Shown: positions 8,253 through 17,651, counted from the first letter of the stretch. The stretch is 37,747 nucleotides of DNA from [Phormidium] sp. LEGE 05292 (GCF_015207735.1 NZ_JADEWG010000057.1:1-37747), one strand, 5' to 3'. Notes: generated by a model from the letters alone, not told the origin. Made by a program: numbers and translations.

Positions 8253-8819
8253 CTAAGGTTTAATTACTCCAGCACGACAATCTCTTAACCAAATTTGCAC
8301 AGATTGTCCAATAATTCCCGTACTACTTTCTCTGGGTGCAGTAGGAGGATTTGCACTGGGATAAGACCCTAATTGAGAATACAACATTACCGATCGCCAA
8401 CCACTATTACTTTTTACCAAAAACAACCAATGATAATTTTGTAATAAATTCGCCCTATTAGCCAAATACTGTCTTTCTAAAGTAGTAAAAAATATCTGTT
8501 TTGGCACACCTTCGCCCTCAACTGGTGCTGCTGGCGAGTAAACACCAGGGCCAAGAGTTAACGGAGCAAATTCCGGTTTTCCAGCTAAAATCACATAAGT
8601 TCCGCTAGGGGAATTTATCGGGTTACTTCTGCTAGTCACACGATTAGCATAGCTGGGTAAATCTCGCAATAATAAATTAGTTAAAGTTTCCAAATCAGCA
8701 GGACAAACGTAATTTTGGCTATTAGCTGATGAATTTTCTAATAATACCGAAGTCAGGAAACAAAAGGAACAAAGGAAAAACAAAAAAATTCCCTTTGTTG
8801 CTAAATTCTGACCTCTCAT
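8253..8819 (-). CDS. Conserved hypothetical protein with N-terminal signal or membrane segment
   Basis: About 188 residues from the ATG at 8819, chosen because AGGA lies 6 bases upstream; a TTG at 8852 would add 11 residues. Residues about 10-30 (GIFLFFLCSFCFLTSVLL) are hydrophobic and followed by NSSANSQ, as in a signal peptide, so the mature part is probably in the periplasm or thylakoid lumen. The mature part starts VCPADLETLTNLLLRDLPSYANR and ends LRDCRAGVIKP; two cysteines, one near each end of the mature part, could form a disulfide. I recognise no catalytic motif. It is downstream of pyrF on the same strand, separated by 183 bases of repeats, and may be co-transcribed. Confidence 0.75.
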   Translation of the reverse strand: MRGQNLATKGIFLFFLCSFCFLTSVLLENSSANSQNYVCPADLETLTNLLLRDLPSYANRVTSRSNPINSPSGTYVILAGKPEFAPLTLGPGVYSPAAPVEGEGVPKQIFFTTLERQYLANRANLLQNYHWLFLVKSNSGWRSVMLYSQLGSYPSANPPTAPRESSTGIIGQSVQIWLRDCRAGVIKP

Positions 8820-8865
8820 ATCATTTCCTATAAATCTATCTACCCAGCCCAAATCTTTATCTACT

Positions 8866-8972
8866 ATCTGCGTTCATCTGCGTTTATCTGCGTTCATCTG
8901 CGTTCTAAAAAAAAGTTTTTGCCAAGAGCAAGAATGATAATAAACCACGAAGGCACGAAGGACACGAAGAAA
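8866..8972. repeat. 10-bp tandem repeat ATCTGCGTTC and CACGAAGG repeats
   Basis: Four units of ATCTGCGTTC/T occupy 8866-8905. After an A/T run, a second motif (CACGAAGGCACGAAGGACACGAAG) follows at about 8946-8969. The same 10-bp family recurs at 15125-15162 and 15206-15245. Confidence 0.85.
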
Positions 8973-9002
8973 GAAGAAGAAAGAATTGTATTTTTATTTT
9001 CT

Positions 9003-9722
9003 TTAAAAAATAGCCAATTCATCGCTAATTTTTGCCCAAGCTTCTTGAGGGTTACTAGCAGCAGTAATGGGGCGACCAATTACTAAGTAATCTGCCCCTG
9101 CTTTGATAGCTTCACTAGGCGTAAAAGTCCGACTTTGATCGCCCGTTTCTGCCCATTTGGGACGCACTCCGGGACAAACTAACAGAAATTCATCGCCGCA
9201 AACTTGACGCAGTTGTGCTGCTTCTTGCGGTGAGCAAACTGCGCCATCCAAACCAGATTCTTTGGCTAAAACTGCCATTTGTAAAGCATATTCTGGCAAT
9301 TCAATTGGTACTTTTAAATCAAAAGCTAAATCCCTAGAATTCAAACTAGTTAAAAGGGTAATTGCAATTAGTTTCGGTGGCGGATAACCCGCTTCTGCTG
9401 CACTTTCAATTAATGCAGTTTTGGCAGCTTGTAAAGCTTTTCTACCGCAAGTAGCATGAATGGTGAGTAAGTCAACTCCGTATTTTCCGGCGGCGCGACA
9501 AGCACCAGCGACGGTGTTAGGAATGTCGTGTAATTTTAGGTCGAGAAAAATGCGTTTTTGGTGGGTTTTGAGAATTGGAAGAATTACCGCACCAGTGCTG
9601 ACAAATAATTCTAATCCTACTTTCCAAAATTGTACTTCAGGAAGTTGAGAAAGAAGTGCGATCGCATCCTCCTCCCGCGAAACATCTAAAGGCACAATAA
9701 CCCTTTCTGCTGCTAACACCAT
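9003..9722 (-). CDS. pyrF: Orotidine 5'-phosphate decarboxylase
   Basis: 239 residues. Converts OMP to UMP, the last step of de novo pyrimidine synthesis, in the cytoplasm. The catalytic signature is D61-L-K63-L-H-D66 in [13 protein letters not shown]. The phosphate-gripping end shows CPGVRPKW and [11 protein letters not shown]. The length is normal for the family. The start codon shares one base with the tyrS stop (TAATG), which implies transcription with tyrS and translational coupling. The pairing with tyrS has no obvious metabolic meaning. Confidence 0.97.
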   Translation of the reverse strand: MVLAAERVIVPLDVSREEDAIALLSQLPEVQFWKVGLELFVSTGAVILPILKTHQKRIFLDLKLHDIPNTVAGACRAAGKYGVDLLTIHATCGRKALQAAKTALIESAAEAGYPPPKLIAITLLTSLNSRDLAFDLKVPIELPEYALQMAVLAKESGLDGAVCSPQEAAQLRQVCGDEFLLVCPGVRPKWAETGDQSRTFTPSEAIKAGADYLVIGRPITAASNPQEAWAKISDELAIF

Positions 9723-10954
9723 TACTGCACCAGCCGAACAAACTTATTTTTCCCTAACTGCAATACCTTACCATACAACTCTTCAGGAGAATCAAAAGTC
9801 CGATTTACATCCGTAATTTGTTCCCCATCAATTCGCACCCCACCCCCTTGAATTTGCTTTCGCGCCTCGGAACTACTTTTACACAATCCACAAGCACTCA
9901 CAACATAAAAGAATTTCGCCGGAAAATTCACACTTGCCAAAGAAAACTCAGGAACAGTATCAGCTTGGAAAGTTTTCCCACCCACCAAATTTTCTGCATC
10001 CCTTTGCACCTTTTGCGCCTCTTCTTCACCGTGATATTGCGACACAATATCTAAAGCTAAAAGTTTTTGTCTTTCTCTGGCATCACTTGGTAAATGATCC
10101 AAAGATTTATCAGTCAACAGTTCAAAATACTGCTTCACCAAACTATCTGGTGTTTTCTCCAACTTTGAGTACATAGTTAAGGCATCTTCCCTTAAACCTA
10201 CATAATTACCCAAAGACTTAGACATTTTTTGTTTACCATCAGTACCCAGCAAAATTGGCATCAACATTCCAAACTGCGGCGTTAAACCAAAATGTCTTTG
10301 TAAATCTCTACCCACCGCAATATTAAACTTTTGATCGGTACCGCCTAATTCTACATCCGCCTCAACTGCCACCGAATCATAACCCTGCATCAACGGGTAA
10401 AGAAACTCATGGAGAAAAATCGGACTTTGCTGCTTGTAGCGCAAATCAAAACCTTCCTTTTCCAACATTTGCCCGACAGTCATTGTGGCAAGTAATTCCA
10501 GAATCTTCGCCAAATCCAATTTAGACAACCATTCCGAGTTGTAGCGAATCTCTAAACGTCCGGGGGTATCAAAATCTAAAATCGGGCGCACTTGTTCTAA
10601 GTAAGTTTGAGCATTTTGCGCCACATCTTCGGGAGTTAATTGGCGACGCACCTCGGATTTTCCGGTCGGATCGCCAATTCTAGCGGTAAAATCACCAATA
10701 ATTAGTACTGCTGTATGTCCGGCATCTTGAAAAGCGCGTAACTTCCGAACTGGGATACTATGACCTAAATGGATATCAGCACCAGTGGGGTCAATTCCGA
10801 GTTTAACGCGCAAAGGGCGATCGCTTTGTGCTAACCTTTGTGCCAGATTCTCATTTACATCCTGAGAATCAGTCACATTGGGGAAAATCTCACTGATACC
10901 CCGGTACAGTTTATTCAGATCTTGGGTAAAATTAAAGGATTTATCAGAGGTCAT
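9722..10954 (-). CDS. tyrS: Tyrosyl-tRNA synthetase
   Basis: About 410 residues from the ATG at 10954. A GTG at 10987 would add 11 residues of unfamiliar sequence, and neither start has a good Shine-Dalgarno. It charges tRNA-Tyr. Counting from the longer start, the class I signatures are HLGH at 73-76 (in [15 protein letters not shown]) and KMSKS at 254-258. The tyrosine-recognition region [11 protein letters not shown] follows the usual spacing, and an S4 RNA-binding domain ([19 protein letters not shown]) closes the protein. All key residues are present. It is the first gene of the tyrS-pyrF unit. Confidence 0.95.
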   Translation of the reverse strand: MTSDKSFNFTQDLNKLYRGISEIFPNVTDSQDVNENLAQRLAQSDRPLRVKLGIDPTGADIHLGHSIPVRKLRAFQDAGHTAVLIIGDFTARIGDPTGKSEVRRQLTPEDVAQNAQTYLEQVRPILDFDTPGRLEIRYNSEWLSKLDLAKILELLATMTVGQMLEKEGFDLRYKQQSPIFLHEFLYPLMQGYDSVAVEADVELGGTDQKFNIAVGRDLQRHFGLTPQFGMLMPILLGTDGKQKMSKSLGNYVGLREDALTMYSKLEKTPDSLVKQYFELLTDKSLDHLPSDARERQKLLALDIVSQYHGEEEAQKVQRDAENLVGGKTFQADTVPEFSLASVNFPAKFFYVVSACGLCKSSSEARKQIQGGGVRIDGEQITDVNRTFDSPEELYGKVLQLGKNKFVRLVQ

Positions 10955-11298
10955 ACTTGCCAAATGTCCAGAGGGTGGTAAACTCACTGGTTGACATCAA
11001 AAATAAAATCAGCCAGGTTGATCTAACCGCAAAACTTGTCAGAATATTAATGCTAACTCAATCCAGCCGCTCTCGACCTCGAAAACTAATCCATCTTCAG
11101 AAACACACCAATAAAAGTGATTTATGCTAAAGTTTGACCTTGGCAGTCCATCATCAGAATCCAATACAAAATGTCCCCACTTTCCTGTACTCAATATAAG
11201 TCTTTAGAATAAAGCAGTTATAAGTACTCACTTATCTAAACCCAGATAATTTATCCACTTTTATTTCAGTATTGTCGCGTTGAGGAAGTCAAATCGCC
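10955..11298. other. Intergenic region between divergent tyrS and PBP1A genes
   Basis: 344 bases without a supportable gene. It must hold both promoters. The only structure seen is a small hairpin TAAGT-ACTC-ACTTA at 11221-11234 just downstream of TTATAAG-like sequence, which could mark the promoter of the PBP gene. No tandem repeats. Confidence 0.5.
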
Positions 11299-13215
11299 GT
11301 GTCGTCTAACACACTCCGACAAAAGCCATCCGGCAGTAACGCATCCAGCTTTCAATTTGTACAGACCATTGCCACAATTACTGGTGGCACTCTACTGAGC
11401 ATTACCATGCTAACCACTTCCGTTGTCGCTGGAGGATTGGTTGGTCTGGCGATTAGCTTCCGCAATTTGCCAGATGTGAGAGTTTTACGTACTTACGCCC
11501 CCACAGAAACTTCTCACATTTATGATGTTAAAGGTAAATGGCTGGCTAGCATTCACGGTGAAGCTAATCGGGAAGTTGTTCCCCTAGATAAAATTTCTCC
11601 AGAACTCAAGCGAGCAGTATTAGCAATTGAAGATAGTCACTTCTATCTGCATCAGGGAATTAACCCTAGCAGTATTGGTCGGGCGTTTAAAGCTAACTGG
11701 GAAAATGGCAATGTGGTAGAAGGTGGTTCTACTCTCACTATGCAGTTGGTGAAAAACGTTTTTCTCTCCCACAAGAGGGCTTTTAGCCGGAAAGTGGCAG
11801 AAGCAGTCATGGCAATTCGCCTGGAACAAATTCTCACCAAAGACCAAATTTTAGAGTTGTACTTAAATCAGGTTTATTGGGGACATAACAATTACGGTAT
11901 CCAAACTGCGGCAGAAAGTTATTTCAATAAAAAAGCTTCTGACTTAACTTTGGCAGAATCAGCGATGTTGGCGGGTATTATTCAAGCCCCGGAAGAATAC
12001 AGCCCTTTTGTCCACTATAAGATAGCTAAACAGCGTCAAGCTTTAGTTTTAGCCCGGATGCGGGAGTTAAACTGGATTACACCACAGGAAGAAGCCGCTG
12101 CGAGAAAGCAACCTTTAAAGTTGGGTAAGGTGACATCGTTCCAAGGTAGTCAGTTACCTTATGTTACTGATGCGGTGAAGCAAGAGTTAATTCAGAAGTT
12201 CGGTCGGGAAACGGTGCAAAAGGGTGGAATGCGGGTGCAAACCACTATTGATCTTGGCTTCCAGCGTATGGCGGAAGATTTTATCGCCAACGAACATCGG
12301 AGATTACAACGTCGCGGACTCTGGAAAACGGAACTGGCATTGGCGGCTGTTGACCCACGCACCCATTTTATTAAGGCGATGGTTGGTGGTTCTGATTACG
12401 AAAAGAGTCAATTTAACCGTGCTACCCAAGCTACAAGGCAACCTGGTTCTGCTTTCAAGCCGTTTGTTTACTATACAGGTTTTGCTTCGGGTAAATTTAC
12501 GCCTGACTCTACTGTTTATGATACTCCGGTACGCTATCGGGATGGGGTGCGTGGTTATTCTCCCAGAAATTACGATAATACTTTTTCTGGGCCAATAAGT
12601 ATTCGGCAGGCTTTAGCCGTATCGCGCAACGTTCCTGCTGTAAAAATGGGACGTGCTGTGGGATTGGATAAGGTAATTGAAGTGTGCCGTACTTTGGGAA
12701 TTAAAAGCCCAATGGAACCTGTAATTTCTCTGCCTTTGGGTGCTATTGGTTTGACACCAATGGAAATGGCTTCTGCTTATGCGACTTTTGCTAATAATGG
12801 TTGGCAGTCTGATACTACTTTAATTGTGCAAGTGACTGATACTCAGAACAATATCATTTTAGATAATACGCCGAAACCTAAGTTAGTTCTCGATCCTTGG
12901 GCAGCAGCTTCTATTACTAATGTCATGCAAACGGTAATCAATAGCGGCACCGGAAAAATGGCGAGTATTGGTCGTCCAGCTGCGGGAAAAACTGGTACTA
13001 CTTCTTCGGAAAAGGATGTTTGGTTTGTGGGTTTTGTTCCTCAGTTATCTGTGGCAGTTTGGATAGGTCGGGATGATAACCGACGTTTAGCTTCTGGTGT
13101 TACAGGTGGTCACTATGCAGCACCGATTTGGCGGAATTTTATGAATCGCGCTTTGGATGGTGTACCTGTGGAGTACTTTGTGCCACCTTCTAAATTTAAA
13201 CGTCCGCGTGCTTAG
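11299..13215 (+). CDS. Class A penicillin-binding protein 1A (transglycosylase/transpeptidase)
   Basis: 638 residues, GTG start. Polymerises lipid II and cross-links the peptidoglycan strands. One membrane segment at about 28-54 anchors it, with the rest in the periplasm. The GT51 domain has EDSHFYLHQGIN (Glu111) and EGGSTLTMQLVKN (Glu141). The transpeptidase has SAFK at 384-387 (nucleophile Ser384), SRN at 442-444 and KTGT at 564-567. The protein ends soon after the transpeptidase domain (PSKFKRPRA). Cyanobacteria usually carry several class A PBPs, so a specific symbol is not assigned. A clear terminator follows at 13243-13288. Confidence 0.95.
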   Translation: MSSNTLRQKPSGSNASSFQFVQTIATITGGTLLSITMLTTSVVAGGLVGLAISFRNLPDVRVLRTYAPTETSHIYDVKGKWLASIHGEANREVVPLDKISPELKRAVLAIEDSHFYLHQGINPSSIGRAFKANWENGNVVEGGSTLTMQLVKNVFLSHKRAFSRKVAEAVMAIRLEQILTKDQILELYLNQVYWGHNNYGIQTAAESYFNKKASDLTLAESAMLAGIIQAPEEYSPFVHYKIAKQRQALVLARMRELNWITPQEEAAARKQPLKLGKVTSFQGSQLPYVTDAVKQELIQKFGRETVQKGGMRVQTTIDLGFQRMAEDFIANEHRRLQRRGLWKTELALAAVDPRTHFIKAMVGGSDYEKSQFNRATQATRQPGSAFKPFVYYTGFASGKFTPDSTVYDTPVRYRDGVRGYSPRNYDNTFSGPISIRQALAVSRNVPAVKMGRAVGLDKVIEVCRTLGIKSPMEPVISLPLGAIGLTPMEMASAYATFANNGWQSDTTLIVQVTDTQNNIILDNTPKPKLVLDPWAAASITNVMQTVINSGTGKMASIGRPAAGKTGTTSSEKDVWFVGFVPQLSVAVWIGRDDNRRLASGVTGGHYAAPIWRNFMNRALDGVPVEYFVPPSKFKRPRA

Positions 13216-13242
13216 GTTGATTCAATTAGGGTAGTGGTAAAG

Positions 13243-13288
13243 AGTAAAGGGTAAGGGTGAAAGCAGACATTACCCTTTACTGTTTTTC
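13243..13288 (+). terminator. Rho-independent terminator after the PBP1A gene
   Basis: Perfect 12-bp stem (AGTAAAGGGTAA at 13243-13254, TTACCCTTTACT at 13270-13281) with a 15-base loop, followed by GTTTTTC. It lies 28 bases after the stop and before the convergent DUF1825 gene. Confidence 0.75.
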
Positions 13289-13339
13289 GCCATTAAGCTA
13301 ATCATTGAGTTAACTTTATTGCCAAAGCGACAAAATTGG

Positions 13340-13663
13340 TTAGGGCTGTTTGTCTAATTCGGATTTCATCCGTTCTAGGGTGAGGTGCATTTGGTCGAAC
13401 ATTTGCTGAGGTGTAATCCCAAATTGATTGAGTTGGGTTTTTAGTTGTTGCATGGTCATTTGGGCCATGAAGTCCTCAGATAGTTCAAAGCGTTTCATAA
13501 ATATACGGTATCGCTCCATGAGTGCTTCCCATTGTTCTATGAATAGCTTTTTGCCCTCGCGATCGAATTTTCCGTAGTTTCCTCCGATGTGAATCAAGGA
13601 TTGATATTCTTCGGATAGTTCTTTTAGTTCTTGTTGAACGATCTCAGAGTCAAAAAATCCCAT
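13340..13663 (-). CDS. DUF1825 family protein
   Basis: 107 residues, the normal size of this cyanobacteria-specific family, starting MGFFDSEIVQQELKELSEEY. It is highly charged, predicted almost wholly helical, with FDREGKKLFIEQWEALMERYRIFMKRFELS in the middle and an amphipathic C-terminal helix. No membrane segment or catalytic motif. The function is unknown. It is a single-gene unit facing the PBP1A gene, with a 347-base upstream region. Confidence 0.85.
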   Translation of the reverse strand: MGFFDSEIVQQELKELSEEYQSLIHIGGNYGKFDREGKKLFIEQWEALMERYRIFMKRFELSEDFMAQMTMQQLKTQLNQFGITPQQMFDQMHLTLERMKSELDKQP

Positions 13664-14010
13664 TTTCTTTTTATTAAACTGAACTTTTTAATTCAGTTGG
13701 TCGTGTATTAGTTGTGTTCCTATTTTAGTCCAGGGTGGATTGGTAATTCAAACTATATCCTGGGCTATTTTGTTGTAATTTAGCCGATCGCATTCAATTT
13801 GACATCAATTGTCGGGTAATTTGTAATCAGCAAGTGGGAAAAGCCGAACAGTTGAGGCTTTGATGGTTACAGAAATCTATATCATAGATTCAGATGTCTA
13901 TTGATGAGGTAACAAAATTCTTGGTGACAGTTGTGGCTAAGTTTGGCAAAACGAAGCTAAATTAATGGGTTAACTACAATTTTTTACTCTTTGAGGGTTG
14001 ACGCAATATT
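13664..14010. other. Intergenic region between DUF1825 and TM2 genes
   Basis: 347 AT-rich bases between divergent genes with no supportable open frame. It must contain both promoters. I see no tandem repeats and no convincing RNA gene. GAGGG at 13993-13997, 13 bases before the ATG at 14011, is the nearest thing to a ribosome-binding site. Confidence 0.5.
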
Positions 14011-14382
14011 ATGTTAAGTAAGCCGAAAAGTAGACAGGTAGCGGCAATGCTGGCATTTAGTGGAACTTTAGTTCCTGTTGCGGGACTGCATAAGTTTTAT
14101 TTGGGACAGCCGCTATGGGGTGTTTTCTATTTGATGTTATCGTGGACTCCGATACCTCGTGTGGCGAGTGCGATCGAAGGTTTTTGGTATTTAGTCCAAG
14201 ATTCAGAAGAGTTCGATCGCAATTTTAATGCCCAGACAGGTGTCACTTTCAAATCTACTGTTGAACCACAAAATGTCAATGCCCTTGCCGATGCTTTGCG
14301 CCAATTGGAAAGTCTTCGTCAAGAGGGTCTAATTTCTGATTACGAATTTGAACAAAAACGCCGCCAATTACTTAATTGTTAA
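14011..14382 (+). CDS. TM2 domain protein with C-terminal SHOCT-like motif
   Basis: 123 residues. Residues 9-65 form a TM2 domain: two short membrane helices around GLHKFYLGQPLWGVFYLML, followed by the aromatic segment ending FWYLVQDSEEFDRNFN. The last 30 residues (DALRQLESLRQEGLISDYEFEQKRRQLL) match the short SHOCT oligomerisation motif. TM2 proteins are small membrane proteins of poorly known function, and the SHOCT tail suggests it oligomerises or binds a partner. A perfect palindrome right after the stop probably terminates it. Confidence 0.85.
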   Translation: MLSKPKSRQVAAMLAFSGTLVPVAGLHKFYLGQPLWGVFYLMLSWTPIPRVASAIEGFWYLVQDSEEFDRNFNAQTGVTFKSTVEPQNVNALADALRQLESLRQEGLISDYEFEQKRRQLLNC

Positions 14383-14386
14383 GTTG

Positions 14387-14412
14387 TCGGGGCAATTCAT
14401 GAATTGCCCCGA
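14387..14412. terminator. 26-bp perfect palindrome after the TM2 gene
   Basis: TCGGGGCAATTC and its exact reverse complement meet around AT, giving a 26-bp perfect palindrome 4 bases after the TAA, followed by TTCAGTTTTGAG. The following 14415-14455 can fold into a second, AT-rich hairpin (CAGTTTTGAGTT/AACTTAAAACTG, one mismatch), a repeat type also seen at 17738-17799. Confidence 0.65.
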
Positions 14413-14598
14413 TTCAGTTTTGAGTTATTAATTCAAAATTCAAAACTTAAAACTGATAACTTTTCTGGAAAATCTTCGATCGCCAATCTAAAATCTAAAA
14501 TTTCCCACATAAAATCGAATTTAGGTAAAGGACTAAAGGCTTGAGAAAATTGGTTGAATTTTGTAAATCGTGAGTAAAAGGATGGAAATTTAACACAA

Positions 14599-15096
14599 AT
14601 GTTTATTCGCAATCGTTTATTAAAAGACCCCTATTATCGATTTCAATCAATCGAAGAAGTTGTTTTAGCAGCAAGTTTGGGAATTAGAATTGATGTAAAT
14701 CAAGCGACTGTTGATGATTGGTTGAGATTACCGGGTTTGTCGATTCATCAAGCGCGATCGCTTGTGGAACTTAGCCGCAATGGGGTAGAGTTTCATTGTT
14801 TGGAAGATATTGCTGCTGCTTTAAGTTGGTCAGTCCAAAGATTACAACCTTTAGCACCAATTCTGCAATTTTGTTATTACGATGTAGAAAGCATTTATTC
14901 ACCAAAACCCATTAATCTTAATACTGCAACTGGGGAAATGTTAAGTAAAATCCCTGGTATTGATAATTTGTTGGCTGATAAGATTGTCGCCAATCGAGAA
15001 TCTGCTGGCTTTTATCGCAGTTTAGCAGATTTCCAAAATCGCTTATCTTTACCAGGTGAAGTAATTGGTCAGTTAATGCACTATTTGCGGTTTTAG
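14599..15096 (+). CDS. Helix-hairpin-helix (ComEA-like) protein
   Basis: 165 residues with two helix-hairpin-helix units. The first is DVNQATVDDWLRLPGLSIHQARSL (about 33-56); the second is INLNTATGEMLSKIPGIDNLLADKIV (about 105-130), the classic ComEA signature. The domain binds double-stranded DNA non-specifically, and ComEA homologues help DNA uptake in competent bacteria. This protein lacks the N-terminal signal or membrane anchor of true ComEA and starts with MFIRNRLLKDPYYRF, so a cytoplasmic DNA-binding role is also possible. It stands alone, without competence genes nearby. Confidence 0.85.
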   Translation: MFIRNRLLKDPYYRFQSIEEVVLAASLGIRIDVNQATVDDWLRLPGLSIHQARSLVELSRNGVEFHCLEDIAAALSWSVQRLQPLAPILQFCYYDVESIYSPKPINLNTATGEMLSKIPGIDNLLADKIVANRESAGFYRSLADFQNRLSLPGEVIGQLMHYLRF

Positions 15097-15124
15097 GTAT
15101 TGGTTAGTTGGTAATTGGTTAAAC

Positions 15125-15245
15125 ATCTGTGTTTATCTGTGTTTATCTGTGAACATCTGTGGTAAAAAAAAGAGTTCCTGCAAAAATCGATAACCTCTCT
15201 GTACCATCTGCGTTTATCTGCGTTTATCTGCATTCATCTGCGTAC
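15125..15245. repeat. Two arrays of a 10-bp repeat (ATCTGTGTTT / ATCTGCGTTT)
   Basis: Four units lie at 15125-15162 (ATCTGTGTTT type) and four at 15206-15245 (ATCTGCGTTT type), between the ComEA-like gene and the convergent signal peptidase gene. Same family as 8866-8905. No terminator is obvious in this gap. Confidence 0.85.
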
Positions 15246-15294
15246 AAAAAAAATTCCTAACTCTGACCATAACTCTAATTACAAATAGCCTAAA

Positions 15295-15900
15295 TTAATC
15301 TTTAGTCACAAATCCGATGCGGTCAAAAGGCCAGAAACGAAATAAAGCACGACCAATAATATTGTCAGTGGGTAAAAAGCCCCAAATATGGGAATCGTTG
15401 CTATTATTGCGGTTATCTCCCATGACGAATATTTGATTTTCTGGAACTTGTTTTGGCCCCCAACGATAATCAGGTGATTCGGCAATATAATCTTCTTTTA
15501 GGGGTTGGTTATTAATATAAACTTTGCCGTTAGCGACGCTGACAATTTGCCCAGATTCACCAATTACTCGTTTAATAAATGCTTGGTCTTTTGTATAACC
15601 TTGAATTTGTAATTGAGTAGGTGGTTCAAAAACTACGATATCGCCTGCTTGGGGTGGATGGAAGTGATAGGAAACTTTTTCGACTACTAGGCGATCGCCT
15701 AACTGCAAAGTCGGTATCATCGAATCCGAAGGGATAAAGCGCGGTTCTGCGATAAAGGCGCGAATTAACAACGCTAATCCCAAGGCGATGCTTAAAATGA
15801 GCAGATTTTCCTTTATTTGTCGCCACACTTTTGCTACCCCGACGCTTGGCGAAGGTGACTCAGTAGGAGAATCTTTTAAGTCTTGGTCTTTATATTGCAT
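15295..15900 (-). CDS. lepB: Signal peptidase I
   Basis: 201 residues. Cleaves Sec and Tat signal peptides on the outer face of the plasma or thylakoid membrane. One N-terminal membrane anchor (about 32-50, LLILSIALGLALLIRAF) is followed by box B PSDSMIPTL with the nucleophile Ser60, box C GDRLVVEKVSY, box D with the general base Lys110 in FIKRVIG, and box E GDNRNNSNDSHIWG. All catalytic residues are intact and the length is typical for the cyanobacterial enzyme with a single anchor. Cyanobacteria often have two paralogues; which one this is cannot be told. Confidence 0.95.
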   Translation of the reverse strand: MQYKDQDLKDSPTESPSPSVGVAKVWRQIKENLLILSIALGLALLIRAFIAEPRFIPSDSMIPTLQLGDRLVVEKVSYHFHPPQAGDIVVFEPPTQLQIQGYTKDQAFIKRVIGESGQIVSVANGKVYINNQPLKEDYIAESPDYRWGPKQVPENQIFVMGDNRNNSNDSHIWGFLPTDNIIGRALFRFWPFDRIGFVTKD

Positions 15901-16211
15901 AAATTGTTATTACTGATACAAAAACGAAACTAGTTTTCTCATAGCGATATAGAGCCATCTTACTCACCGAATCAATCTTTCTCTAGTTTCATGCTAAAGA
16001 CAGATGAAATTGGATAAACTATGGCACTACATATATTCAATGAAGCCTAAGAAGCGATATTTCACTTACAAGATGCACGAAATATTAGAACTATGAATCT
16101 ATCACAATTTAGTTCCCGGAAACATTATAAAGAGTTATGGAGTCATAGTTATAAGCAAATTTTAAGGATACTTGGACAATGAGCTTATTAGTTCTTTTTT
16201 GAGGAGATGCT
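15901..16211. other. Intergenic region between divergent lepB and a small gene
   Basis: 311 AT-rich bases with no supportable gene and no tandem repeats. It should contain both promoters. The ribosome-binding site GAGGAG of the downstream small gene is at 16201-16206. I see no convincing structured RNA. Confidence 0.5.
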
Positions 16212-16418
16212 ATGGTTTTGATTCGTGATGTGGTACAACAGGCTTTAAACAGTGGGTATTTAACTATAGAAGCCGAAGACTTACTGCGACAACTTTTAAG
16301 CCAAAAGTATGAGTCGGAAGACTTCAATGCTTTTCTGAAGTTACAATTAGCAGCTATGGCTGGTTATGTAAAGCAAGAGTCTCGCGAGTTAGTTCAGGCT
16401 AACAATTGCGCTTGTTAG
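16212..16418 (+). CDS. Small conserved hypothetical protein (68 aa)
   Basis: 68 residues, helical and slightly acidic: MVLIRDVVQQALNSGYLTIE, then EDLLRQLLSQKYESEDFNAF, ending QANNCAC with two cysteines in the last three residues. GAGGAG lies 5 bases before the ATG, the best Shine-Dalgarno in this region, which supports it as real. No membrane segment. The pattern (helix, LTIEAEDLLRQLL, FLKLQLAAM) resembles small uncharacterised cyanobacterial proteins, but I do not recognise a named family. Confidence 0.7.
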   Translation: MVLIRDVVQQALNSGYLTIEAEDLLRQLLSQKYESEDFNAFLKLQLAAMAGYVKQESRELVQANNCAC

Positions 16419-16454
16419 TTTTTTAGGCGATCGATCTAAAGTGGGAAGGAAACG

Positions 16455-16475
16455 GGGAACAGGGAACAGGGAACA
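16455..16475. repeat. 7-bp tandem repeat GGGAACA
   Basis: Three exact copies of GGGAACA downstream of the small gene. A single further copy is at 17453-17459, upstream of the transglutaminase-like gene. Confidence 0.8.
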
Positions 16476-16603
16476 GATATTTCTGTTAATTTGTCCCAAC
16501 TTGAGTTGGTAGCCCGTTTCATAAATTTAAAATCGTTAGATGGCAAAATTAGGTGTTCAGAAATATCTGTTACGCACACGCTAGGCGATATACCTACGGC
16601 ACG

Positions 16604-17434
16604 TTACGCAAACGCGATCGCCTCACCCATATTATCAGGCTCCTTTTCTTCCGAAACTTGATCTACAAAAATCTTCATTTCTTCTAATTTTACTGAACCA
16701 AAAATAGTTGCTACAGAAACATCTGCCGCATCTCTACCTGTACCAACCCGAATAAAACCATCTTCTGGTGCTAATTTTGTGGCATCAAACAAATACCAGC
16801 GATCGCCCAAATAAGCCTCAAAAACTGCATGAAAATCTTGTGGTTCTAATTGATAAGCATACACACTTACAAAACGTGCTGGGATATTTAAAGCCCGACA
16901 AAAAGCCACACCTAAATGAGCGAAATCTCGACAAACACCCGCCCTTTGCATTGCAGTTTCATAAGCAGAAGTCTGCGAGTCACTACTCCCAGAAAGATAA
17001 GTCACCTTCTCATAAATCCATTCACAAATTGCCGCTACTCTAGAATAACCAGGTTGTAAATTATTAAATTCACTTTGCACCAAACCAAACAACATATCTG
17101 ATTGACAATAGCGACTGGGATAAAGATATTTAAAAGTCTCCATTGGCAATTCTGCTGGCGCTACTTCTGCGATCGTTTTCCCATCTGTCAAAAAATGCGA
17201 CAAATCTACAGTTGCTTGATAGTTTACTGCCAAATTACCCACAGGTGCAACTAAGCGGATATAGCGATTTCCATTCTCATCGACAGTCAATTCATCAAAA
17301 GGTAATTGGGGATCGAGTTGTAATTCTTCGGCAATAATCTTTTGGAAATCATTTCGCACAACCTGCACATTAAAAATAAAAGTGCTGGGTTGATTAATTG
17401 TATAAACTAATTGCGAATTTACTTTATATTTCAT
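16604..17434 (-). CDS. Transglutaminase-like cysteine protease/peptidase family protein
   Basis: 276 residues from the ATG at 17434, chosen because AAAGGA lies 7 bases upstream; the open frame continues 26 codons further but only through repeat DNA. The transglutaminase-like core has GVCRDFAHLGVAFCRALNIPAR with Cys168, then His202 in DFHAVFEAYL and Asp217 in RWYLFDATK: a complete Cys-His-Asp triad. An N-terminal beta-rich domain (1-105) precedes it, as in bacterial proteins of this superfamily that act as peptidases. No signal peptide, so cytoplasmic. The substrate is unknown. The last codons run into a dispersed repeat at 16592-16620 that ends in a HIP1 site. Confidence 0.88.
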   Translation of the reverse strand: MKYKVNSQLVYTINQPSTFIFNVQVVRNDFQKIIAEELQLDPQLPFDELTVDENGNRYIRLVAPVGNLAVNYQATVDLSHFLTDGKTIAEVAPAELPMETFKYLYPSRYCQSDMLFGLVQSEFNNLQPGYSRVAAICEWIYEKVTYLSGSSDSQTSAYETAMQRAGVCRDFAHLGVAFCRALNIPARFVSVYAYQLEPQDFHAVFEAYLGDRWYLFDATKLAPEDGFIRVGTGRDAADVSVATIFGSVKLEEMKIFVDQVSEEKEPDNMGEAIAFA

Positions 17435-17525
17435 AGATTTTTCCTTTAAAAGGGAACAGGGAAGAAAGTTCGATACGCCTTTTCTTGAATGCCCGACAGG
17501 GCTATACGGCACGCTACGCGATCGG

Positions 17526-17561
17526 GATTTACAGAATTTACAGGATTTACAGGATTTACAG
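17526..17561. repeat. 9-bp tandem repeat GATTTACAG
   Basis: Four units of 9 bp (the second is AATTTACAG). Related AT-rich sequence in the opposite sense (ATGTAAATCC) follows at about 17600-17610. Confidence 0.8.
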
Positions 17562-17651
17562 ATTGACCAGATAGATTTCTTGATTAATCATCCTGATTAT
17601 CATGTAAATCCATAAATCCCGATCCTGTTTTGAGATAGATATGCGGTACAC

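Noticed and set aside
17435-17512. N-terminal 26-codon extension of the transglutaminase-like gene
   Set aside because: It is encoded by dispersed repeat DNA, and a good ribosome-binding site precedes the internal ATG at 17434.
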